A DNA stretch of 64,000 bases from an uncultured Paracoccaceae bacterium (GCA_947503965.1 CANNFU010000002.1:186001-250000); one strand, 5' to 3'; shown: positions 30,249-40,915, numbered from the stretch's first letter. The notes: a model not told the origin generated them from the sequence alone. Program-made: numbers and translations.

Positions 30249-31061
30249 ATGCTGATGACGGGGCAACTGATGCAGGGCAAACGCGGCCTTATCATGGGGC
30301 TGGCAAATGACAAGTCCATCGCTTGGGGCATCGCAAAGGCGTGTGCGGATGCAGGCGCAGAGCTGGCTTTTTCTTATCAGGGGGAGGCCCTGAAAAAGCG
30401 CGTTGGGCCCCTGGCCCAATCTGTTGGGTCCGACATCGTTTTGCCATGTGATGTGGGTGACGAGGCATCAATCGATGCCCTTTTTGCCGCACTTGAGGAG
30501 CGGTGGGGCAAGCTTGATTTCATCGTTCACGCCATCGGATTTTCAGACAAGAACGAGTTGCGCGGGCGCTACGTCGACACCAGCCGCAGCAATTTCCTGA
30601 TGTCGATGGATATCTCGGTCTATTCGTTTACGGCCGTTGTGCAGCGCGCCGAAAAGATGATGACGGATGGTGGGTCGTGTCTGACCCTGACCTATTATGG
30701 GGCCGAGAAGGTCATGCCACATTATAATGTCATGGGTGTCGCAAAAGCAGCGCTTGAGGCATCTGTACGCTATCTTGCCGAAGATTTGGGCAAGAAAGGT
30801 ATCCGCGTGAACGCCATCAGCGCAGGCACGATCAAGACGCTTGCCGCATCGGGCATCGGCGATTTCCGCCTGATCATGCGATGGAACGAATACAACTCGC
30901 CCTTGCGGCGCACCGTCACGCAAGAGGAGGTGGGCAAGTCATCGCTTTACCTTCTCTCCGATCTGGGCAGTGCCGTTACAGGTGAAATCCATCATGTCGA
31001 TGCCGGTTATCATGTGGTCGGCATGAAAGCAGTCGACGCCCCCGACATTACCAAGGAATAG
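30249..31061 (+). CDS. fabI: Enoyl-[acyl-carrier-protein] reductase, NADH type
   Basis: Last step of each fatty-acid elongation cycle. It has 270 residues and an AAGGA site before the ATG at 30249. Motifs are GLANDKSIAWGIAKACADAGAEL (the FabI nucleotide site, divergent from normal SDR glycine pattern), DFIVHAIGFSDKNEL, and the active-site Tyr/Lys of FabI in YYGAEKVMPHYNVMGVAKAALE. INAISAGTIKTLAASGI is also typical. Downstream LysE gene begins after three bases, so they share a transcript. Confidence 0.95.
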   Translation: MLMTGQLMQGKRGLIMGLANDKSIAWGIAKACADAGAELAFSYQGEALKKRVGPLAQSVGSDIVLPCDVGDEASIDALFAALEERWGKLDFIVHAIGFSDKNELRGRYVDTSRSNFLMSMDISVYSFTAVVQRAEKMMTDGGSCLTLTYYGAEKVMPHYNVMGVAKAALEASVRYLAEDLGKKGIRVNAISAGTIKTLAASGIGDFRLIMRWNEYNSPLRRTVTQEEVGKSSLYLLSDLGSAVTGEIHHVDAGYHVVGMKAVDAPDITKE

Positions 31062-31064
31062 CGC

Positions 31065-31676
31065 ATGACGCTGGCCGCGCTTCTGACACTGATGGGGTTG
31101 CAGGTATTAATTGCCATCAGCCCGGGACCCGCAGCTGTTGTCACAATCAAAACGGCAGCCGCACACGGGGTTAAGGCAGGCCTGGCCCTTAGTCTCGGAT
31201 TGGCCGCTGCGATTGTTATTTGGGCCGCCGCCGCATTGGCAGGCATGTCCGTCATATTCGAGGTCGCCCCCTATCTTCAGACGACGTTGCGTATCATCGG
31301 CGGCTTGTTTCTGATCTGGATCGGTATCTCGATGTTTCGCCATGCCCGCGAACCGCTTCCCGCGAACACGGCAGCACCCGACATTGGACTGTGGCGGCTT
31401 GTGCGTCTGGGACTGATCACCAATCTTGCCAACCCAAAAGCGCTTGCGTATTTCGCCGCCGTTTTTGTGGGGATCATGCCGCATGACCCGACCCTTACCG
31501 CGGCGCTGACCGTGCTTGTGGTCATTTTTGGGATTGAGTTTTCGTGGTATGCGACACTGAGCATCCTTTTGTCACGCGCATCCCCACGCCGCGTCTATCA
31601 ACGTGGCAAAACACATCTGGACCGGATATTTGGCGGTATGATCGCAGCACTTGGTGCGCGTATCGCGTATAACTAG
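31065..31676 (+). CDS. LysE-family exporter
   Basis: A 203-residue inner-membrane protein with about six hydrophobic segments. The conserved start has [23 protein letters not shown] (the SPGP motif), then a Gly/Ala-rich second helix and [12 protein letters not shown], and the mid-protein [17 protein letters not shown] with the N-P-K pattern. LysE/RhtB proteins export amino acids or homoserine lactones; the substrate is not clear. It begins three bases after fabI and ends 11 bases before gpt, so it is the middle of a fabI-lysE-gpt unit. Confidence 0.88.
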   Translation: MTLAALLTLMGLQVLIAISPGPAAVVTIKTAAAHGVKAGLALSLGLAAAIVIWAAAALAGMSVIFEVAPYLQTTLRIIGGLFLIWIGISMFRHAREPLPANTAAPDIGLWRLVRLGLITNLANPKALAYFAAVFVGIMPHDPTLTAALTVLVVIFGIEFSWYATLSILLSRASPRRVYQRGKTHLDRIFGGMIAALGARIAYN

Positions 31677-31687
31677 GAAGCAAACCG

Positions 31688-32194
31688 ATGACAAATACCC
31701 AACTGCCCCATGAAAAAGGTTTCCATATCAGTTGGGATCAGATCCACCGCGACAGCCGTGCGCTTGCATGGCGGCTTGATGGGCAGGGTCCGGATAATGG
31801 CGCTTGGAAGGCTGTTGTCGCGATCACCCGTGGCGGCATGGCCCCGGCGATGATTGCAGCACGCGAGTTGGACATCCGCACTGTCGATACGATCAGCGTC
31901 AAAAGCTATGATCATCAGGATCAATCGGAAGCCAAGGTGCTGAAGGCACCGGATGCGAAGCTGATGGGTGACGGAACCGGCGTGTTGATCATTGATGATC
32001 TGGTCGACAGCGGCAAAACGCTCGAACTGGTCCGCGAACGCTATCCCAATGCGCATTTCGCGACAGTCTATGCCAAGCCAAAGGGGCGTCCACAGGTTGA
32101 TACATTCATCACCGAGGTCAGTCAGGACACGTGGATATTCTTCCCCTGGGACATGGCCCTGCAATATGTCGAACCGTATCGTGGCAAGGACTAG
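31688..32194 (+). CDS. gpt: Xanthine-guanine phosphoribosyltransferase
   Basis: Purine salvage: converts xanthine, guanine (and hypoxanthine) to nucleotides with PRPP. It has 168 residues, near the usual 152-170. The PRPP-binding motif is [17 protein letters not shown]; the early loop is [16 protein letters not shown]; the C-terminal [12 protein letters not shown] is the conserved base-binding end of bacterial Gpt. It overlaps the next reading frame at its 3' end and closes the fabI-lysE-gpt unit. Confidence 0.94.
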   Translation: MTNTQLPHEKGFHISWDQIHRDSRALAWRLDGQGPDNGAWKAVVAITRGGMAPAMIAARELDIRTVDTISVKSYDHQDQSEAKVLKAPDAKLMGDGTGVLIIDDLVDSGKTLELVRERYPNAHFATVYAKPKGRPQVDTFITEVSQDTWIFFPWDMALQYVEPYRGKD

Positions 32195-33371
32195 GGCCGC
32201 ATCTTCACGGACAGCCAGCACTTTCGCCCCACCGGTGATGGAGGCACGACGCTGGTTGGACGGGATAACACACCATCCTGATCGCCCATTGCTGAATGTC
32301 AGTCAGGCTGCACCCGTCGACCCACCCCCGCGTGTATTGCGCGAAGCGATGGCCGATATCGTGCTGAATACCGTAGAAAGCCATCTTTACGGTCCTGTCC
32401 TTGGCCTGCCTGCATTACGCGATGAGGTCGCAACGCAATGGCGCGTCGCCTATTCCGGCGACATCACAGCCGCCCAGGTTGCGATCACGTCTGGCTGCAA
32501 TCAGGCATTTGCCGCAGCAATCGCAACCCTGTGCGCCGACGGGGACGAGGTGATCGTCCCCGTTCCCTACTATTTCAATCATCGCATGTGGTTGGACATG
32601 TCGGGCGTGACCACCGTACCGCTGCCGGTTGGTGCGGGCATGATCCCTGACGCTGGTCATGCCGCAAAGCTGATCACCCCAAAAACCAAAGCGATTGCGC
32701 TGGTCAGCCCCAATAACCCATGTGGTGTCGAATACCCGGCCGCCACACTGCGCGCGTTTTATGGTCTGGCCAGGCGCCACAACATCGCGTTGATCGTCGA
32801 CGAGACCTACCGCGACTTTGACAGCCGAACCGGCGCACCGCACGACCTGTTCACTGATCCTGATTGGGCGGACACGCTGATCCATCTCTATTCCTTCTCA
32901 AAAGCCTACCGGCTGACCGGCCATCGCGTCGGTGCCGTCATCGCAAGTACGGCACGTCTGGCCGAGATCGAAAAGTTTCTGGACACTGTCACCATTTGTC
33001 CCAACCAGCTTGGGCAACATGCAGCACTTTGGGGCATGCAGCACCTGAGTGATTGGCTGGCCGGTGAGCGGCGCGAAATTCTGGACCGGCGCGCCGCAAT
33101 CACCGACTATTTCCCGATGCTGGCCGCGAAAGGCTGGGAACTTTTGGGCAATGGCGCATATTTCGCCTATGCGGCACATCCATTTGCCATGTCATCGGCA
33201 AATCTGGCGCCGCAACTGGTCCGCGACGCCAGCGTCCTGTTGCTGCCGGGCACGATGTTCATGCCAGCCGATATGGCGGACGGTGAGGCGCAAGTGCGTA
33301 TCGCTTTCGCCAACATTGACCGGGCAGGCATCAAGACCCTTTTCACCCGGTTGGCCGCCCTGCCGTACTGA
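32166..33371 (+). CDS. Class I/II PLP-dependent aminotransferase
   Basis: A second fold-type I aminotransferase, about 401 residues with the ATG at 32166, which overlaps the gpt end by 29 bases; the ATG at 32241 (MEARRWLDG) is a shorter option. Motifs are [13 protein letters not shown] (PLP/carboxylate site), [10 protein letters not shown] and the Schiff-base Lys in [15 protein letters not shown]. The N-terminal [12 protein letters not shown] matches the group of aspartate-type transaminases in this order. Substrate unknown. It is not closely similar to the enzyme at 8426-9601. Confidence 0.85.
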   Translation: MSNRIVARTRAASSRTASTFAPPVMEARRWLDGITHHPDRPLLNVSQAAPVDPPPRVLREAMADIVLNTVESHLYGPVLGLPALRDEVATQWRVAYSGDITAAQVAITSGCNQAFAAAIATLCADGDEVIVPVPYYFNHRMWLDMSGVTTVPLPVGAGMIPDAGHAAKLITPKTKAIALVSPNNPCGVEYPAATLRAFYGLARRHNIALIVDETYRDFDSRTGAPHDLFTDPDWADTLIHLYSFSKAYRLTGHRVGAVIASTARLAEIEKFLDTVTICPNQLGQHAALWGMQHLSDWLAGERREILDRRAAITDYFPMLAAKGWELLGNGAYFAYAAHPFAMSSANLAPQLVRDASVLLLPGTMFMPADMADGEAQVRIAFANIDRAGIKTLFTRLAALPY

Positions 33372-33436
33372 CCCTTGCGCCCTGTGTCAGAGGGCCGTAT
33401 TCATGCGCAATCTCAACGGGCGGACTGGCAAGAAAA

Positions 33437-35275
33437 ATGGCTGAAAAAGGCAAAAAGCGATACGGTGCTTGGATCATCGTCGGCGTCATTCTGGTGGGGC
33501 TTGCGGGCTTTGGCACGGGCGGTCTGTCAGGCAATGTGCGCAGCATCGGCACCGTGGGCGAAAAAGAAATCAGCGTTGCCTCCTATCAGCGCGCGATGAA
33601 CGATCAGATCCGCGCGCTATCGGCACAGTTCGGTCAGGCGGTTTCGTTCCAGCAGGCGCAGGCATTCGGCATTGATCAGGCGGCACTTGCCCAGCTGATC
33701 CTCACCCGTGTGCTGGACAATGAAGCCACGCAATTGGGCATTTCGGCGGGCGACGAACGGGTCTTTGAACGGTTGCGGGCGATCCCGTCATTTCAGGGTG
33801 CCGGTGGGTTCAACCGTGAGACATACCGGCTGGCCTTGCAGCAATCCGGGCAAACGGCCGCGGAATTCGAAACCGAAATTCGCGAAGAAATCGCACGCAC
33901 GCTTTTGCAGGGCGCGGTTGTCAGTGGCGTGCCCTCCGTGGATGCTTATGCGAATGCACTCGTCCAGTATATCGGCGAACGGCGCAGCATCACTTGGGCA
34001 ACTGTGGATGCAGCGGCGCTGACCGCCCCCGTGCCCGGCGCGACTGAAGCGGATCAGCAAGCCTATTACGATGCCAACCCAGAGGCATTTACCCTGCCCG
34101 AAACCCGCGACATTACCTATGTCTGGCTGACGCCCAACATGATCCAGGATCAGATGGAGGTGCCGGACGGTTCCATCGAAACGCTGTATCAGGCACGCAT
34201 TGACGAATTCATCCAGCCCGAACGCCGCCTTGTCGAAAGGCTCGTCTATCTCGATCAGGCGCGTGCGCAAGAAGCGATGGCGCGTATCGATGCCGGTGAG
34301 GCGACGTTCGAAGACCTGGTCGATGAACGCGGCCTGTCGCTGGCCGATATTGACCTTGGCGATGTCAGCAAGGACGAACTGCGCAGCGCCGGAGATGCGG
34401 TTTTCGCGGCTGACCCGGGCGACGTTGTCGGCCCCTTCAATTCACCCCTTGGGCCTGCACTTTTTCGCATGAACGCCACTCTTGCCGCGCAGGAAATCAC
34501 GCTGGAAGAGGCGACACCGGAGTTGCGCGAAGAGCTTGCCGCAGAGGCCGCGCGCGATTTTATCAATGACAGCGCCGACGGCATCGTTGACCTGCTGGCC
34601 GGTGGTGCGACGATAGAGGATCTGGCAGAACGCACCGACATGGAGCTGGGCACGATCAACTGGACCACTGATCTGGCCGAAGGCATCGCTGCCTATGACG
34701 CATTCCGCCGCGAAGCGGCCCTTATCGAAGAAGGCGCGTTTGCCGAACTGCACGATCTGGCCGATGGCGGCATCTTTGCGCTGCGGCTGGACGGGGTCAC
34801 CCCCCCCACCCTTCAGCCGCTAGATGCCGTGCGTGATGCGGTGCGGACCGCCTGGCAGACACAGGCTCGTCAGGACGCCGTGATGGCAAGGGCACAAGAG
34901 ATCGCTGGCGACATCCAGCCCCTGACTGACTTCACTACGCTTGATCTGAACCCGCAGACCGATACGGACCTGACCCGGCGCAGCTTTGTCGAAGGCACGC
35001 CACCGGATTTCAATGATCAGCTTTTCGAAATGGCGATTGGCGACGTCCGCGTTATTAATGCGGTAGATCGGGCGATCATCGTTCGGCTTGATGATATTAC
35101 GCCACCTGATCCCGCAGATGAGGGCACAATCGCGCAGCGCGAAGCCTTGGCCGAAAACGCAGCCCAGGGTATCGCGCAGGACATCTTTGATGCCTATGCC
35201 ACCTCGTTGCAGGAACGGACGGAGCTGGACCTTAATCAGGCGACCGTGAACGCGATCAACGCCCAGTTCAGATAG
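33437..35275 (+). CDS. ppiD: Periplasmic peptidyl-prolyl isomerase/chaperone of the PpiD/SurA type
   Basis: A 612-residue membrane-anchored periplasmic chaperone. One N-terminal helix (WIIVGVILVGLAGFGTGG, about 12-29) anchors it. Then comes the SurA-N-like region (VGEKEISVASYQRAMNDQIRALSAQFGQA; FNRETYRLALQQSGQTAAEFE), a long helical part and a parvulin-like rotamase domain near residues 235-345 (QPERRLVERLVYLDQARAQEAMARIDAGEATFEDL). The C-terminal region has a second repeat-like portion. PpiD helps folding of proteins leaving the Sec translocon. It ends seven bases before trpE and probably shares its promoter. Confidence 0.88.
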   Translation: MAEKGKKRYGAWIIVGVILVGLAGFGTGGLSGNVRSIGTVGEKEISVASYQRAMNDQIRALSAQFGQAVSFQQAQAFGIDQAALAQLILTRVLDNEATQLGISAGDERVFERLRAIPSFQGAGGFNRETYRLALQQSGQTAAEFETEIREEIARTLLQGAVVSGVPSVDAYANALVQYIGERRSITWATVDAAALTAPVPGATEADQQAYYDANPEAFTLPETRDITYVWLTPNMIQDQMEVPDGSIETLYQARIDEFIQPERRLVERLVYLDQARAQEAMARIDAGEATFEDLVDERGLSLADIDLGDVSKDELRSAGDAVFAADPGDVVGPFNSPLGPALFRMNATLAAQEITLEEATPELREELAAEAARDFINDSADGIVDLLAGGATIEDLAERTDMELGTINWTTDLAEGIAAYDAFRREAALIEEGAFAELHDLADGGIFALRLDGVTPPTLQPLDAVRDAVRTAWQTQARQDAVMARAQEIAGDIQPLTDFTTLDLNPQTDTDLTRRSFVEGTPPDFNDQLFEMAIGDVRVINAVDRAIIVRLDDITPPDPADEGTIAQREALAENAAQGIAQDIFDAYATSLQERTELDLNQATVNAINAQFR

Positions 35276-35282
35276 GTCAAAG

Positions 35283-36791
35283 ATGCCGCTTTTGCCCGAC
35301 TACGACAGTTTCGCCAAAGGCTATGACGCTGGCGAAAACCAGATTGTATTCACCCGGATCGCCGCAGATCTGGATACACCTGTGTCGCTGATGCTGAAGC
35401 TGTCGGGCGCTGGCAAGAACGCTTTTATCCTAGAAAGCGTCACCGGCGGCGAGGTACGTGGACGATACTCCATCATCGGCATGAACCCCGACCTGATCTG
35501 GGAATGCCGTGGGACCACGTCGCGTGTGAACCGCGATGCGCGGTTCGATGACAATGCCTTTCACGACATGGCCGACGACCCGCTGACTGCCTTGCGATCC
35601 CTGCTGGCGGAATCGCGGATTGCCCTGCCCGCTGATCTGCCCGCCGCCTCGGCCGGGCTTTTCGGGTATCTGGGGTACGACATGATCCGCCTGATCGAAC
35701 ACCTGCCTGATGTGAACCCTGATCCGCTGAACCTGCCCGATGCCGTCATGGTGCGCCCATCTGTGGTTGCCGTTCTCGACGGGGTGAAGGGGGATGTCAT
35801 TCTGGTGGCACCCGCCTATGTGAATTCCGGACTGTCGGCGCGTGCGGCCTATGCGCAGGCTGCCGAACGGGTCATGGACGCGCAACGCGCCCTTGAACGG
35901 GCGATGCCGGGCGAAACACGCGCGCTGTCCGATCCGGCCCCGATTGCACCCCCGGTATCGAACTTCACGCATCAGGGCTATCTGGACGCGGTTGAAACCG
36001 CCAAGGAATACATCCGCGCAGGTGACATTTTTCAGGTCGTCCCCTCGCAACGCTGGGTGCAGGAGTTCCGCGAACCTCCCTTCGCACTATACCGGTCATT
36101 ACGCCGCACAAATCCATCGCCGTTCATGTTCTTTTTCAACTTTGGCGGCTTTCAGGTGATCGGGGCCAGCCCCGAAATCCTGGTCCGCGTGTTCGGCAAT
36201 GAAGTCACGATCAGACCAATCGCCGGCACACGGCCCCGTGGTGCGACACAAGAACAGGACAAGGCGAACGAAGCCAGCCTGATGGCGGACGAAAAAGAAC
36301 TGGCCGAACATCTGATGCTGCTCGATCTTGGGCGCAATGATACCGCCAAGGTCAGCAAGATCGGGACAGTGCGCCCGACAGAACAATTCATCGTCGAACG
36401 CTATAGCCACGTCATGCACATTGTCTCGAACGTTGTGGGCGAATTGGCCGATGACCAGGACGCGCTCAGCGCATTTTTTGCAGGCATGCCCGCGGGCACC
36501 GTGTCAGGTGCACCGAAGGTGCGCGCCATGGAAATCATCGATGAGCTGGAGCCTGAAAAGCGCGGCGTCTATGGCGGCGGGTGCGGTTATTTCAGCGCAA
36601 ACGGCGACATGGACATGTGTATTGCCCTGCGAACAGCGGTGCTGAAGGATGAGAAGCTGTACATTCAGGCCGGTGGCGGTGTCGTCTATGACAGCGACCC
36701 GGAAGCCGAATATCAAGAGACGGTGCATAAATCGAACGCCATTCGCAAGGCCGCGGCAGACGCCCGGATGTTCGAGAGCAGCGGGAACTAG
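35283..36791 (+). CDS. trpE: Anthranilate synthase component I
   Basis: Makes anthranilate from chorismate with ammonia from TrpG: first step of tryptophan synthesis. It has 502 residues. The N-terminal part has the Trp feedback site region (LESVTGGEVRGRYSIIG). The chorismate-binding C-terminal domain has FQVVPSQRW, FGGFQVIGASPEILVR, PIAGTRPRGATQEQDKANE, HLMLLDLGRNDTAKVS and GAPKVRAMEIIDELEPEKRG. All catalytic segments are intact. No leader peptide/attenuator fits in the seven-base gap to ppiD, so regulation must be elsewhere or by feedback. trpG and the rest follow 1.9 kb later, past one gene on the opposite strand. Confidence 0.97.
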   Translation: MPLLPDYDSFAKGYDAGENQIVFTRIAADLDTPVSLMLKLSGAGKNAFILESVTGGEVRGRYSIIGMNPDLIWECRGTTSRVNRDARFDDNAFHDMADDPLTALRSLLAESRIALPADLPAASAGLFGYLGYDMIRLIEHLPDVNPDPLNLPDAVMVRPSVVAVLDGVKGDVILVAPAYVNSGLSARAAYAQAAERVMDAQRALERAMPGETRALSDPAPIAPPVSNFTHQGYLDAVETAKEYIRAGDIFQVVPSQRWVQEFREPPFALYRSLRRTNPSPFMFFFNFGGFQVIGASPEILVRVFGNEVTIRPIAGTRPRGATQEQDKANEASLMADEKELAEHLMLLDLGRNDTAKVSKIGTVRPTEQFIVERYSHVMHIVSNVVGELADDQDALSAFFAGMPAGTVSGAPKVRAMEIIDELEPEKRGVYGGGCGYFSANGDMDMCIALRTAVLKDEKLYIQAGGGVVYDSDPEAEYQETVHKSNAIRKAAADARMFESSGN

Positions 36792-36850
36792 CGCATCTTC
36801 TTCAAAATCTGAACCGTACCTTGACTGACGTCCCGCCCGATTGCCAAATC

Positions 36851-36888
36851 GGGCAGCCCCCGACCGCCCCCATGGGCGGGGGCTGCCC
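36851..36888. terminator. Large GC-rich hairpin between convergent trpE and deacetylase gene
   Basis: Fifteen-base arms with one mismatch (GGGCAGCCCCCGACC and GGGCGGGGGCTGCCC) around GCCCCCAT. No good U tract follows on either side, so it may be Rho-assisted or an mRNA stability structure. Confidence 0.6.
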
Positions 36889-36948
36889 TCGCGCTGTTGA
36901 ACAAGTATTGCAGATTGATTGGACGACGCTCTAATACCAGGACCGGTC

Positions 36949-38535
36949 CTATTCGGTTGCTAAATCACCGCGCAGAATGGCCGACACCGGCGCAAGGGTG
37001 ATTTGACCGCCATTGTTTTCGGTCCCCCAAGTCTGCAACGCCTCGACTGTCTGATCAGTCAGCCGGGCCAGCAACACCCCATCGCCCGCCTGACGTGCGC
37101 GGAACGCCGCCTGATCAAGGGCGCGACCGATCGCGGCTGCATCTTCGCCGCCACCATCAAGTTCGCGCAGAACAGGGACCGCTGGCAAGCCAACTTGCGC
37201 GGCCCCGCGAATGGCGCTGCTCAAACCACGCTCTACCACGATCAATCCACGTCCTTCGGATTGCAGAACCTCGATGACCTGTGCGGTGACGGCGCGATTA
37301 TTCTGCAACATCCCATCTGCACCGGAAAACAACGCGACCGTCTCTGGCAGAATGTCGAACGCGGCTTCAAACGCCACTTCGACATCCGTCGGCACGGCCC
37401 CGGCTGGCAACGATGTTTGCATCACCACCTCGACCCCTGCCGCGCGATAGGCCTGCATCCGCGCATTTGCGTCCGCGGCCAGTGCATCAACGACAACGGT
37501 GGCCGGAAACGGCAATCCCGCGACCCGCGCTGCACCATCCGCCTGCCCCCCATCCAGCAGAAGTATTGCCATCAGGGGCAAATCATCTGTCGCTTCAAAC
37601 GCAGTGGCATAGCGTACCAGTGCAGGCGCATCCTCTAGGCTGTCCTGCTCAACCACGACCTCGGCATCTTGTCCGGCTGTCTCGGTAGGGGCGGCACCGG
37701 GGCGGTTGACGCGCACTCCAGTATTTACCCGCGGCAACGGGGTGTCCGCCGTGTCGGTGACATCGATGATTGCAGGTTCTGATACAGTGTCTTCCACGGT
37801 CGGTGACGCTGTCACGTCCGGGCTGTTATCCTGCTCTGCGGGCGTGGCCTCTGCTGTTTCAAGAGTTTCGGGCGTGGCGGCAACATCATCTTGAATGCCT
37901 TGATCTGCGACAGCATCAGGTTCCGGTGCCGTCTCTGGCGCCGGTTCCGTAACAACTTCAGCCACAGGTGCATCCGCTTCGACAACCTCGGCCGTCTCTT
38001 GAACCACGTCCTCTTGTTGTGGGGGTTCAAGTGCTGTGTCCTCGGCCACACCTGCAACTTCGTTGCTATCCGGCCTGACAGGTTCCGGTGCTGGTTGTGC
38101 GGGCTCGGTTGCGATCACCACATCCTCTTCGGGCTGCGGCACTGCAGGAGGGCTGATCACCGTGCGCGACAACTCCGGTGTTTCCAGCCCCGTTGCGATC
38201 TCGGGATCGCTAACGGCCTCGGGCAATGTCAACGCGGCACTGATATCCGGCGCGGTCGGCGGGACGGGCGGTGATGTGTCGGTCAATGGCGCCTCTACCT
38301 CGGCCTCGGGCATGGCGACGCGCGGAACCTCGACCGCAAGTGCAGTTTCTGCCGCAGGGGCATCAGGGACCTGCACATCAGGTGTTGTTTCATCCATCGC
38401 GGCTTGTGGTGCCGTGACCTGCGGCGTTAACGGGGGTTCATTGCCCGCAGGCATGTCATTCAGCTGCGATGCAAGCACCAGCCCCACACTGCCCAGCACC
38501 AGCCCCCACACGCTGCCCGATACAAAACCGCTCAT
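36949..38535 (-). CDS. Divergent polysaccharide deacetylase (YibQ/DUF610 type)
   Basis: About 528 residues with a start at 38535 (MSGFVSGSVWGLVLGSVGLVL, AGGGTG-like site before it); ATGs at 38547 and 38544 are close alternatives. An N-terminal membrane anchor is followed by a very long low-complexity linker (about residues 30-310) of Pro, Glu, Thr, Val and Ala, such as EPPLTPQVTAPQAA. The C-terminal domain (LPLMAILLLDGGQADGAARV, VVVDALAADANARMQAY, VALFSGADGMLQNNRAVTAQV, GLIVVERGLS) is the divergent polysaccharide deacetylase. It likely acts on envelope glycan, reaching through the periplasm by the linker. It sits between trpE and trpG on the opposite strand. Confidence 0.82.
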   Translation of the reverse strand: MSGFVSGSVWGLVLGSVGLVLASQLNDMPAGNEPPLTPQVTAPQAAMDETTPDVQVPDAPAAETALAVEVPRVAMPEAEVEAPLTDTSPPVPPTAPDISAALTLPEAVSDPEIATGLETPELSRTVISPPAVPQPEEDVVIATEPAQPAPEPVRPDSNEVAGVAEDTALEPPQQEDVVQETAEVVEADAPVAEVVTEPAPETAPEPDAVADQGIQDDVAATPETLETAEATPAEQDNSPDVTASPTVEDTVSEPAIIDVTDTADTPLPRVNTGVRVNRPGAAPTETAGQDAEVVVEQDSLEDAPALVRYATAFEATDDLPLMAILLLDGGQADGAARVAGLPFPATVVVDALAADANARMQAYRAAGVEVVMQTSLPAGAVPTDVEVAFEAAFDILPETVALFSGADGMLQNNRAVTAQVIEVLQSEGRGLIVVERGLSSAIRGAAQVGLPAVPVLRELDGGGEDAAAIGRALDQAAFRARQAGDGVLLARLTDQTVEALQTWGTENNGGQITLAPVSAILRGDLATE

Positions 38536-38679
38536 TATGCCCATCACCCTATCATACGCGCTTTGTCACGCCCTTCGACCTTGACGCCATGTTGTGTCCC
38601 GGCCCATGTATGGCCTGTCTTATACCGTCAGCGATGGGTCCGGCGGTAGCCCCTAATTCTATCTACGCGGGATTTTACC

Positions 38680-39261
38680 ATGCTGCTTCTGATCGATAAC
38701 TACGACAGCTTTACCTATAATCTTGTTCATTACCTGGGCGAATTGGGGGCCGAAGTCGTCGTGCGGCGCAATGATGCGTTGAACCCACAAGAGGCAATGG
38801 CCATGCGTCCAGAGGCCATCATGCTGTCACCCGGCCCATGCGATCCGTCTCAGGCGGGGATTTGTCTGGCCCTGGTCGCCGCCGCAGCCGAAACAAAAAC
38901 GCCCTTGATGGGCGTCTGTCTGGGGCATCAGGCCATTGGCGAGGCATTCGGCGGTAAGGTCGTGCGCTGCCACGAGATCGTGCATGGCAAAATGGGGGCG
39001 ATGAAACACACCGCAAAGGGCATTTTTGCAGACCTGCCCAGCCCGTTCGACGCAACGCGCTATCACTCGCTGGTCGTGGACCGGGACACGTTGCCCGACT
39101 GCCTCGATATCACCGCCAAACTTGAGGATGGCACGATCATGGGCCTGCAGCACAAGACCCTGCCCATTCATGGCGTGCAGTTTCACCCTGAAAGCATTGC
39201 CTCCGAACACGGCCATAAACTGCTGCAGAACTTCCTTGATCTGACGAAAGTGCCCGCATGA
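38680..39261 (+). CDS. trpG: Anthranilate synthase component II (glutamine amidotransferase)
   Basis: Supplies ammonia to TrpE. It has 193 residues, with the class I amidotransferase pattern: [19 protein letters not shown] at the start, [17 protein letters not shown], nucleophile Cys in [15 protein letters not shown] (about residue 79) and the His-Glu pair in [14 protein letters not shown]. It overlaps trpD by four bases (ATGA). Starts a tight operon that runs at least to moeA. Confidence 0.96.
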   Translation: MLLLIDNYDSFTYNLVHYLGELGAEVVVRRNDALNPQEAMAMRPEAIMLSPGPCDPSQAGICLALVAAAAETKTPLMGVCLGHQAIGEAFGGKVVRCHEIVHGKMGAMKHTAKGIFADLPSPFDATRYHSLVVDRDTLPDCLDITAKLEDGTIMGLQHKTLPIHGVQFHPESIASEHGHKLLQNFLDLTKVPA

Positions 39262-40274
39262 GCGACGCTCTGAAACCGCTCATCAATGCCGCTGCCGAAG
39301 GGCCACTGACCCGGGCCGAGGCTGAACAAGCGTTTGAAATCCTGTTCGAAGGCGACGCAACACCATCGCAAATCGGCGGCCTTTTGATGGCCCTGCGCAC
39401 GCGCGGTGAAACGGTGGACGAATATGCAGCCGCCGCGGCCGTGATGCGGGCCAAATGCCTGCCCGTCAAAGCCCCAAAAGGCGCAATTGATATCGTCGGC
39501 ACCGGCGGGGATGGCAAACACACGCTGAACATATCCACCGCGACGGCCTTTGTCGTCGCAGGTGCTGGCGTGCCGGTTGCAAAACACGGCAATCGCAATC
39601 TGTCATCCAAATCCGGTACAGCCGATGTGCAGGGGCAGATGGGCATCAATGTGATGGTCGGCCCGGAGGTGGTTGAACGCGGTCTGGCCGAGGCAGGCAT
39701 CGGTTTCATGATGGCGCCGATGCATCACCCGGCCATCAAACACGTGATGCCCACGCGCGCGGAACTTGGCACAAGAACGATCTTTAACATATTGGGACCA
39801 TTGACAAACCCGGCAGGTGTAACGCGCCAGCTGACCGGTGCTTTCAGCCGTGACCTGATCCGGCCTATGGCAGATACGCTGCTGGCACTCGGGTCCGAAA
39901 AAGCATGGCTTGTGCATGGGTCTGATGGCACGGATGAGCTGACGATTACCGGCGTGTCATGGGTGGCCGCGCTGGACGATGGCACCGTGACCGAATTCGA
40001 AGTGACGCCACAGGATGCGGGTTTGCCGACGCATGACTTCAGCGCCATTATCGGGGGAACGCCGGAAGAAAACGCTGACGCCCTGCGCGCATTGCTGAAC
40101 GGGACCGAAAGTGCCTATCGTGACGCGGTTTTGCTGAACGCCGCCGCCGCCCTGCTTGTCGCGGGCAAGGTTGATACGCTGCCCGACGGTGTGGCGCTGG
40201 CCAAGGACAGTATCGACAGCGGCAAGGCAAAGCATGCGGTCGAGACACTGGCCCGTGTCACATCCGCAGCCTGA
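39258..40274 (+). CDS. trpD: Anthranilate phosphoribosyltransferase
   Basis: Joins anthranilate and PRPP. It has 338 residues, usual length. The PRPP/Mg motif is [22 protein letters not shown], then [16 protein letters not shown] and the helical N-terminal domain with [42 protein letters not shown] and GPLTNPAG are family marks. Stop codon overlaps the first base of ung, so translation continues directly. Confidence 0.97.
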   Translation: MSDALKPLINAAAEGPLTRAEAEQAFEILFEGDATPSQIGGLLMALRTRGETVDEYAAAAAVMRAKCLPVKAPKGAIDIVGTGGDGKHTLNISTATAFVVAGAGVPVAKHGNRNLSSKSGTADVQGQMGINVMVGPEVVERGLAEAGIGFMMAPMHHPAIKHVMPTRAELGTRTIFNILGPLTNPAGVTRQLTGAFSRDLIRPMADTLLALGSEKAWLVHGSDGTDELTITGVSWVAALDDGTVTEFEVTPQDAGLPTHDFSAIIGGTPEENADALRALLNGTESAYRDAVLLNAAAALLVAGKVDTLPDGVALAKDSIDSGKAKHAVETLARVTSAA

Positions 40275-40915
40275 TGTTTGATCTGTCGCGCTTGGGTGAT
40301 TGGCGGGACTTGCCTTTCTTCGCCAATGACTTACCGGACATTGCTGACAGGATTGACACAGGTTTTCTGCCCCCACCGCATGTCACGTTCAAGGCGCTGG
40401 AACACTGCCAACCGGAACAGACAAAGGTCGTGATCATCGGGCAAGACCCGTATCACACACCGGGCAAGGCGGATGGGCTTGCCTTTTCGATCCCAGCGGG
40501 GTTTGGCGGCAGGCTTGATAGTCTGGGCAATATCTTCAAGGAAATCGAAACCGATCTGGGCCAGACACGCCGCCTGACCGATCTTTCAGACTGGGCGGAT
40601 CAGGGCGTTTTGCTGCTGAATACCGCGCTGACAGTGCCGCCCGGACAGCCCAAGGCGCATGCCAGGATCGGCTGGTCAAAGCTGGTGAACCAGGTTGTGG
40701 CACGTCTCAATGATCGCCCGCGCGCGTTCCTGCTGTGGGGCGGACCCGCGGCCACTTATGCCAAACCGCTTGCCGCCCATCATCTGGTCGTGAAATCCGC
40801 GCATCCTTCGCCCCTGTCGGTCCATCGCGGCTTTTTCGGGTCGCGCCCATTTTCAAAGGTGAACCAGTGGCTTATTGATCAAGGCCAAACGCCAATCAAC
40901 TGGGCAGACCCATGA
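40274..40915 (+). CDS. ung: Uracil-DNA glycosylase, family 1
   Basis: Removes uracil from DNA, starting base excision repair. It has 213 residues, slightly shorter than E. coli Ung (229), lacking some of the N-terminal tail. The water-activating motif is [21 protein letters not shown] (Asp and Tyr of GQDPYH present), and the DNA-intercalation motif is [28 protein letters not shown] is also kept. It stands between trpD and trpC with a one-base overlap at the front and a four-base overlap behind, so it is fully part of the tryptophan transcript although unrelated in role. Confidence 0.95.
   Translation: MFDLSRLGDWRDLPFFANDLPDIADRIDTGFLPPPHVTFKALEHCQPEQTKVVIIGQDPYHTPGKADGLAFSIPAGFGGRLDSLGNIFKEIETDLGQTRRLTDLSDWADQGVLLLNTALTVPPGQPKAHARIGWSKLVNQVVARLNDRPRAFLLWGGPAATYAKPLAAHHLVVKSAHPSPLSVHRGFFGSRPFSKVNQWLIDQGQTPINWADP

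Noticed and set aside
35276..35282. trp leader peptide/attenuator before trpE
   Set aside because: Only seven bases separate ppiD and trpE, so no room for an attenuator.
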